27,830 bases of DNA from Fidelibacterota bacterium (GTDB taxonomy: Bacteria > Fidelibacterota > Fidelibacteria > Fidelibacterales > Fidelibacteraceae): assembly GCA_029931905.1 (NCBI GenBank), contig JAOZRH010000009.1, positions 1-27,830 of the forward strand. The letters are read 5' to 3'. Of the stretch, positions 24,640-27,830 are shown in pieces. The notes beneath the pieces were generated by a model. The model ran no database searches, had not been told where the DNA came from, and saw only the letters and a program-made list of their open reading frames with translations. The position numbers were made by a program, and so were the translations under genes. Numbering within the stretch: the first letter of the stretch is position 1; each line of letters opens with the position of its first letter.

Positions 24640-26742
24640 TTAACCTTTTATTTCTATATTTGAAATACTTTTATTTGATTTTTTAATATTATTTTCCAAT
24701 CTATTAAAAATATTATCATCAATTTTTAAAAAATGTTCGATTTCATCTCTACTTTTATGTTCTTCTAATAAAGTTATTAATTGCAAATAAATACCATCTA
24801 AATGATCTTTTGAAACATCCTCTAAAGCATTTTTAATATTTATTCCAAAATTAAACATATCATTTTCATTCCATTCGGTAATCAATTCTAATTCGTCAAA
24901 AGATATATTTTGTTGAATAACAATATCATATATTTGAGATTTATTCAATTCATTAACATTTTTACTTTCCAAAAATTTAATTAACCAATCTGAAAATGTT
25001 TCCAAATGTTTCATATATTTGTATCTTTGAAAAATTATTATATCTATCGAAGGAATATATTGTTTTTTTATACATTCCAATCCAAACTCAGTTAAATATA
25101 ATTCATTAAAAAAAATTTTCTTTTTTATTATATTTAATTTTATCAACTCACTTATTGCAATACTGACAATTAAATTTAAATCTTTTAGTGAAAAATCATC
25201 AATTTTAATAAAATTTGAAATTATTTTCTCTTGAAGTATTTTTCTATTTACTGTTTTGTTTTTTTCTAACTCATTGTAAATAAAATTTATTAAATCAATT
25301 GAAAAATTAATTTCATCATCATTTGGTAAATTATCATTTTTTATATCTTCAACTTTCCATTTCAAACAAGAATCACATCCACCACAAGATAAAAACATGT
25401 AATTCTCCTCAAAATATTCCAATATCACTCGTCTTCTACATATAAAATCTTCAAAATAACTTATAGTTTTATTTAATCGAGCTATTAAATTTTCTCTATA
25501 TTTTACAATAGAACCTAATTTAATTTCAATTTCGGAAATTTGTTTATCCGAAACGGTACAAAAAATCCCATCTATATTTTCAATATAATTATAATCTAAC
25601 AATAACCTAATAGCCGGATTTTCAATTATTTTTTCATCTACTATTATTTGTTCATTTTCTATTTCAGAATATTTATTTTTTACAACTTCAATATCAGGAT
25701 ATTTGGAATTTATAAAATACTCCTGAATTATTTTATCATCAGGTGAATATAAAGCAATACAATATGAACTTTTTCCATCTCGCCCTGCCCTACCAGCTTC
25801 TTGATAATAATTTTCCATATTTCCCGGCATATGATAATGAATTACAAATCTTACATCTGGTTTATCTATTCCCATTCCAAAAGCATTTGTTGCGACAATA
25901 ATCAATATCTCTCCATTAATCCATTTTCTCTGCATAGTATTTCTTTGAACAGAAGTTAATCCCGCATGATAAATTCCAACAGAATAATGCCATTCTCTCA
26001 ATAATTCCCCAACCATTTCTACACTATTTCTCGTGGCACAATAAATTGCTCCAGAACCAGAAATTTGTTTCAATATTTTATTTAATAATGCAATTTTATC
26101 TGTCTGTTTTTTACATTTTAGTGCAACATATTTTAAATTAGGACGATCAAAAGTCGATTTGAAAATTTCTGTATTTTTTAAATTCAAAAACTTTTTAATA
26201 TCTTCAACAACATTGAATGTGGCTGTGCCTGTAAATGCCGCAACTCTAGAAATATTCATTTCTTTTATGAACTTGCCAATTGTTCTGTAACTTGGTCTAA
26301 AATCTCGCCCCCATTGAGAAATACAATGTGCTTCATCTATTGCAATAAATTCAATTTTTAATTTTGAAATAATGCTTTTAAACTTTTCATTATTTAATCT
26401 TTCTGGAGCAACAAAAATTATCTTATATCTGTTTTTTGATAATTTTTCAAATCTATCTTGTGTTTCTTTTTTGGAAAGAGTTGATGAAAAATAAGTAGCA
26501 TTTATCGATTTTTGATTTAAATTTTTAACTTGATCCTGCATTAAAGCAATTAGTGGTGAAATAATTATTGTAATCCCTTTAAACATTACTGCTGGCAATT
26601 GATAACATAACGACTTACCGCCACCAGTTGCCAAGATTGCTATTGTATCATTTTCATCAAGAATCGATTTGATTATCTTTTTTTGATTTGGTCGAAACTT
26701 AGATAATCCAAATTTTTCTTTAAGAATTTTTTCTATTACCAT
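24640..26742 (-). CDS. recQ: ATP-dependent DNA helicase RecQ
   Basis: A 3'-5' DNA helicase for recombination repair. The SF2 motifs are complete; in 702-codon numbering from an upstream GTG they are F18-R-P-N-Q, Walker A T41-G-G-G-K-S46, D138-E-A-H141 and Q316-E-A-G-R-A-G-R323. The zinc site is C437-x17-C455-x2-C458-x2-C461, followed by a winged-helix RQC region to about 560. The last 140 residues show no clear HRDC domain. The start used here is the ATG two codons after that GTG, because AGG lies five bases before the ATG and abuts the GTG. The gene is separated from the upstream gene by a terminator and opens the run that continues into the wall cluster. Confidence 0.96.
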   Translation of the reverse strand: MVIEKILKEKFGLSKFRPNQKKIIKSILDENDTIAILATGGGKSLCYQLPAVMFKGITIIISPLIALMQDQVKNLNQKSINATYFSSTLSKKETQDRFEKLSKNRYKIIFVAPERLNNEKFKSIISKLKIEFIAIDEAHCISQWGRDFRPSYRTIGKFIKEMNISRVAAFTGTATFNVVEDIKKFLNLKNTEIFKSTFDRPNLKYVALKCKKQTDKIALLNKILKQISGSGAIYCATRNSVEMVGELLREWHYSVGIYHAGLTSVQRNTMQRKWINGEILIIVATNAFGMGIDKPDVRFVIHYHMPGNMENYYQEAGRAGRDGKSSYCIALYSPDDKIIQEYFINSKYPDIEVVKNKYSEIENEQIIVDEKIIENPAIRLLLDYNYIENIDGIFCTVSDKQISEIEIKLGSIVKYRENLIARLNKTISYFEDFICRRRVILEYFEENYMFLSCGGCDSCLKWKVEDIKNDNLPNDDEINFSIDLINFIYNELEKNKTVNRKILQEKIISNFIKIDDFSLKDLNLIVSIAISELIKLNIIKKKIFFNELYLTEFGLECIKKQYIPSIDIIIFQRYKYMKHLETFSDWLIKFLESKNVNELNKSQIYDIVIQQNISFDELELITEWNENDMFNFGINIKNALEDVSKDHLDGIYLQLITLLEEHKSRDEIEHFLKIDDNIFNRLENNIKKSNKSISNIEIKG

Positions 26743-26788
26743 AAACACCTAAATTCATCTTTCGTAATATACAAATATTTTACACAAT

Positions 26789-26819
26789 AAAAAAAACACT
26801 ACAAAAAATGTAGTGTTTT
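26789..26819 (-). terminator. Rho-independent terminator of the Wzi-like gene
   Basis: A perfect 11-bp stem (26793-26803 with 26809-26819) with a five-base loop is followed on the leftward strand by eight T (complement of 26789-26796, partly in the stem). It lies about 20 bases after the stop of the leftward gene that enters from the right edge, and about 50 bases before recQ, so recQ needs its own promoter in the short gap. Confidence 0.85.
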
Positions 26820-26837
26820 CTTAATATAGAATATTAT

Positions 26838-27830
26838 TTATAAATGAAAGGTCATACCAATCATAAAATTAAATTTGTCTAAAAAATCCTCTTTAAACCA
26901 ATAACTTGTTTTAAAATTTACCATAAAATAATCATTTATTTCGTAATACACTTTGGCAGTAATTCCTAATTGATTTGTTATTGGACCAAAAGGAAAGTTT
27001 TCTTCATATCCATCTTCCATTGTAACAGTAGAATCCATATAATCCTTATTAAATTCACCGTACAAAGCTTCTTCACCATATTCTCTATAATAGAAATCAA
27101 TTTCGTTTGTAAATTTTTTAGATTTTAATTGTAAATTAGATTTAATTTCCCAAAAATTATTACCCAAAAAATGTCCTATCGGATAATTTTTATTAATATA
27201 TTTTTCATAATCCTTTTCAGGAGCATTATATGTTCTGTTTGCTACTTTCGTATAATTTATTGAACAATTTATATTTTTTAAAATATTTTTCACACCAATA
27301 GAAATATTTAATCCATATTCATTAGGTTCCAAATCACTCACGACCTCTTTATCAAGTTGAAAATCATCAAGTAATAATTCAGAATAAAAGAACATATTAT
27401 TATGTTGCAAAAATAATTCAGTTGAAAGAATTGAATTAGATTCAAAATTTCTAGTATTTTTTTGATATATGTAATAATTAATAAACGGATTCATCAACAT
27501 AATATTAAATTGCCTATTTTCACCTCCATATAAAATAATTTCATTAAAAGCCAAATACCCCTTATCAAACAAATTGATAGATAATCGATGACCATTTAGA
27601 TGCCTATTATTGGAACCAAAATTATTTAATTGTAAATAGTATGTGCTAGCCGTTAAAAATTTATTTTTATATGTTAATAATAACTGATCATATGAATAAT
27701 TATAATTTGAAAAAAGTAAATTATCAGACAATACTAACCCCTGAACAAAATAATCTCTACCAAAAGTAACGGCAAAATGTTCACTTTTATATTTTATTGA
27801 AGCAATTTCAAACCCCGCATTAAATCCACC
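26838..27830 (-). CDS. Predicted outer-membrane beta-barrel, capsule assembly Wzi-like (partial, 5' end outside window)
   Basis: The frame is open to the right edge, so this is the C-terminal 330 residues of a longer protein; the TTG at 27731 is internal and not a start. The part near the edge, FAVTFGRDYFVQGLVLSDNLLF, resembles the G-R-D-x-x-x-x-G block and L-L-L-S-D-N turn of Wzi-type capsule-assembly barrels. The remainder shows alternating strands rich in Tyr, Phe and Asn, and ends in MIGMTFHL, a typical barrel C-terminus (HL rather than Phe). Wzi anchors capsule polysaccharide to the outer membrane; here only a general outer-membrane barrel role is firm. It is followed by a strong terminator. 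Confidence 0.7.
   Translation of the reverse strand, partial: GGFNAGFEIASIKYKSEHFAVTFGRDYFVQGLVLSDNLLFSNYNYSYDQLLLTYKNKFLTASTYYLQLNNFGSNNRHLNGHRLSINLFDKGYLAFNEIILYGGENRQFNIMLMNPFINYYIYQKNTRNFESNSILSTELFLQHNNMFFYSELLLDDFQLDKEVVSDLEPNEYGLNISIGVKNILKNINCSINYTKVANRTYNAPEKDYEKYINKNYPIGHFLGNNFWEIKSNLQLKSKKFTNEIDFYYREYGEEALYGEFNKDYMDSTVTMEDGYEENFPFGPITNQLGITAKVYYEINDYFMVNFKTSYWFKEDFLDKFNFMIGMTFHL

Noticed and set aside
26838..27731. Complete 297-codon gene starting at 27731
   Set aside because: The codon is TTG and the frame stays open with barrel-like sequence for 33 more codons to the window edge, so the gene is truncated by the window.

Overview
The window is a 27.8 kb AT-rich stretch (one sampled 60-base line counts 17 G+C) of a bacterial chromosome, packed with short-spaced genes. 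No tRNA, rRNA, CRISPR array or complete insertion sequence was seen. The cell is a diderm: there are predicted outer-membrane beta-barrels, a periplasmic CpoB/YbgF-like TPR protein, a PBP1A-type synthase and an AmiC-type amidase. Together with a methylmalonyl-CoA (propionate/succinate) module and low G+C, this suggests an anaerobic, fermentative or syntrophic member of the FCB group, for example Cloacimonadota or a relative. That placement is an inference; no marker gene here settles it.

Region by region. (1) 1-65 holds the last 20 codons of a rightward membrane protein resembling MntP, followed by a hairpin terminator. (2) 153-6351, all leftward: rpsT, a groES with no groEL beside it, a glutaredoxin, a Bax-like glucosaminidase, an SH3-M48 metallopeptidase, a CHASE2-adenylate cyclase with a C-terminal TPR-like tail, and a secreted coiled-coil/TPR protein. 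(3) 6457-12211, leftward: a six-gene operon with the large subunit of B12-dependent methylmalonyl-CoA mutase, methylmalonyl-CoA epimerase, and all four parts (alpha, delta, gamma/biotin carrier, beta) of a sodium-pumping methylmalonyl-CoA decarboxylase. It links succinyl-CoA to propionyl-CoA and converts the decarboxylation energy into a sodium gradient. The B12-binding small subunit of the mutase is not in the window. (4) 12450-13666, rightward: the SpmA/SpmB pair. (5) 13667-13903: a non-coding gap holding a compact palindrome-rich element (13717-13862) closed by a 13-bp stem, its right part clearly richer in G+C than the surroundings. It is the least explained piece of DNA here. (6) 13904-16745: a diacylglycerol-kinase-family lipid kinase (leftward), then an SH3-NlpC/P60 peptidase without signal peptide and trpS (rightward). 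The TrpRS carries a four-cysteine motif like that of the iron-sulfur TrpRS of Thermotoga maritima. (7) 16746-26742, leftward: recQ, PBP1A, two beta-barrel-like envelope proteins (one with a helix-hairpin-helix-like segment; the two genes overlap by 55 bases), an amidase, murI and folC. This is a cell-wall synthesis and remodelling cluster. (8) 26838 to the right edge: the C-terminal part of a Wzi-like outer-membrane protein with its own terminator.

Most of the window is recognisable core metabolism and envelope biology. The points most worth a second look are the palindromic element, the Fe-S-type TrpRS motif, the split mutase beside a full decarboxylase, and the unusual helix-hairpin-helix barrel pair.
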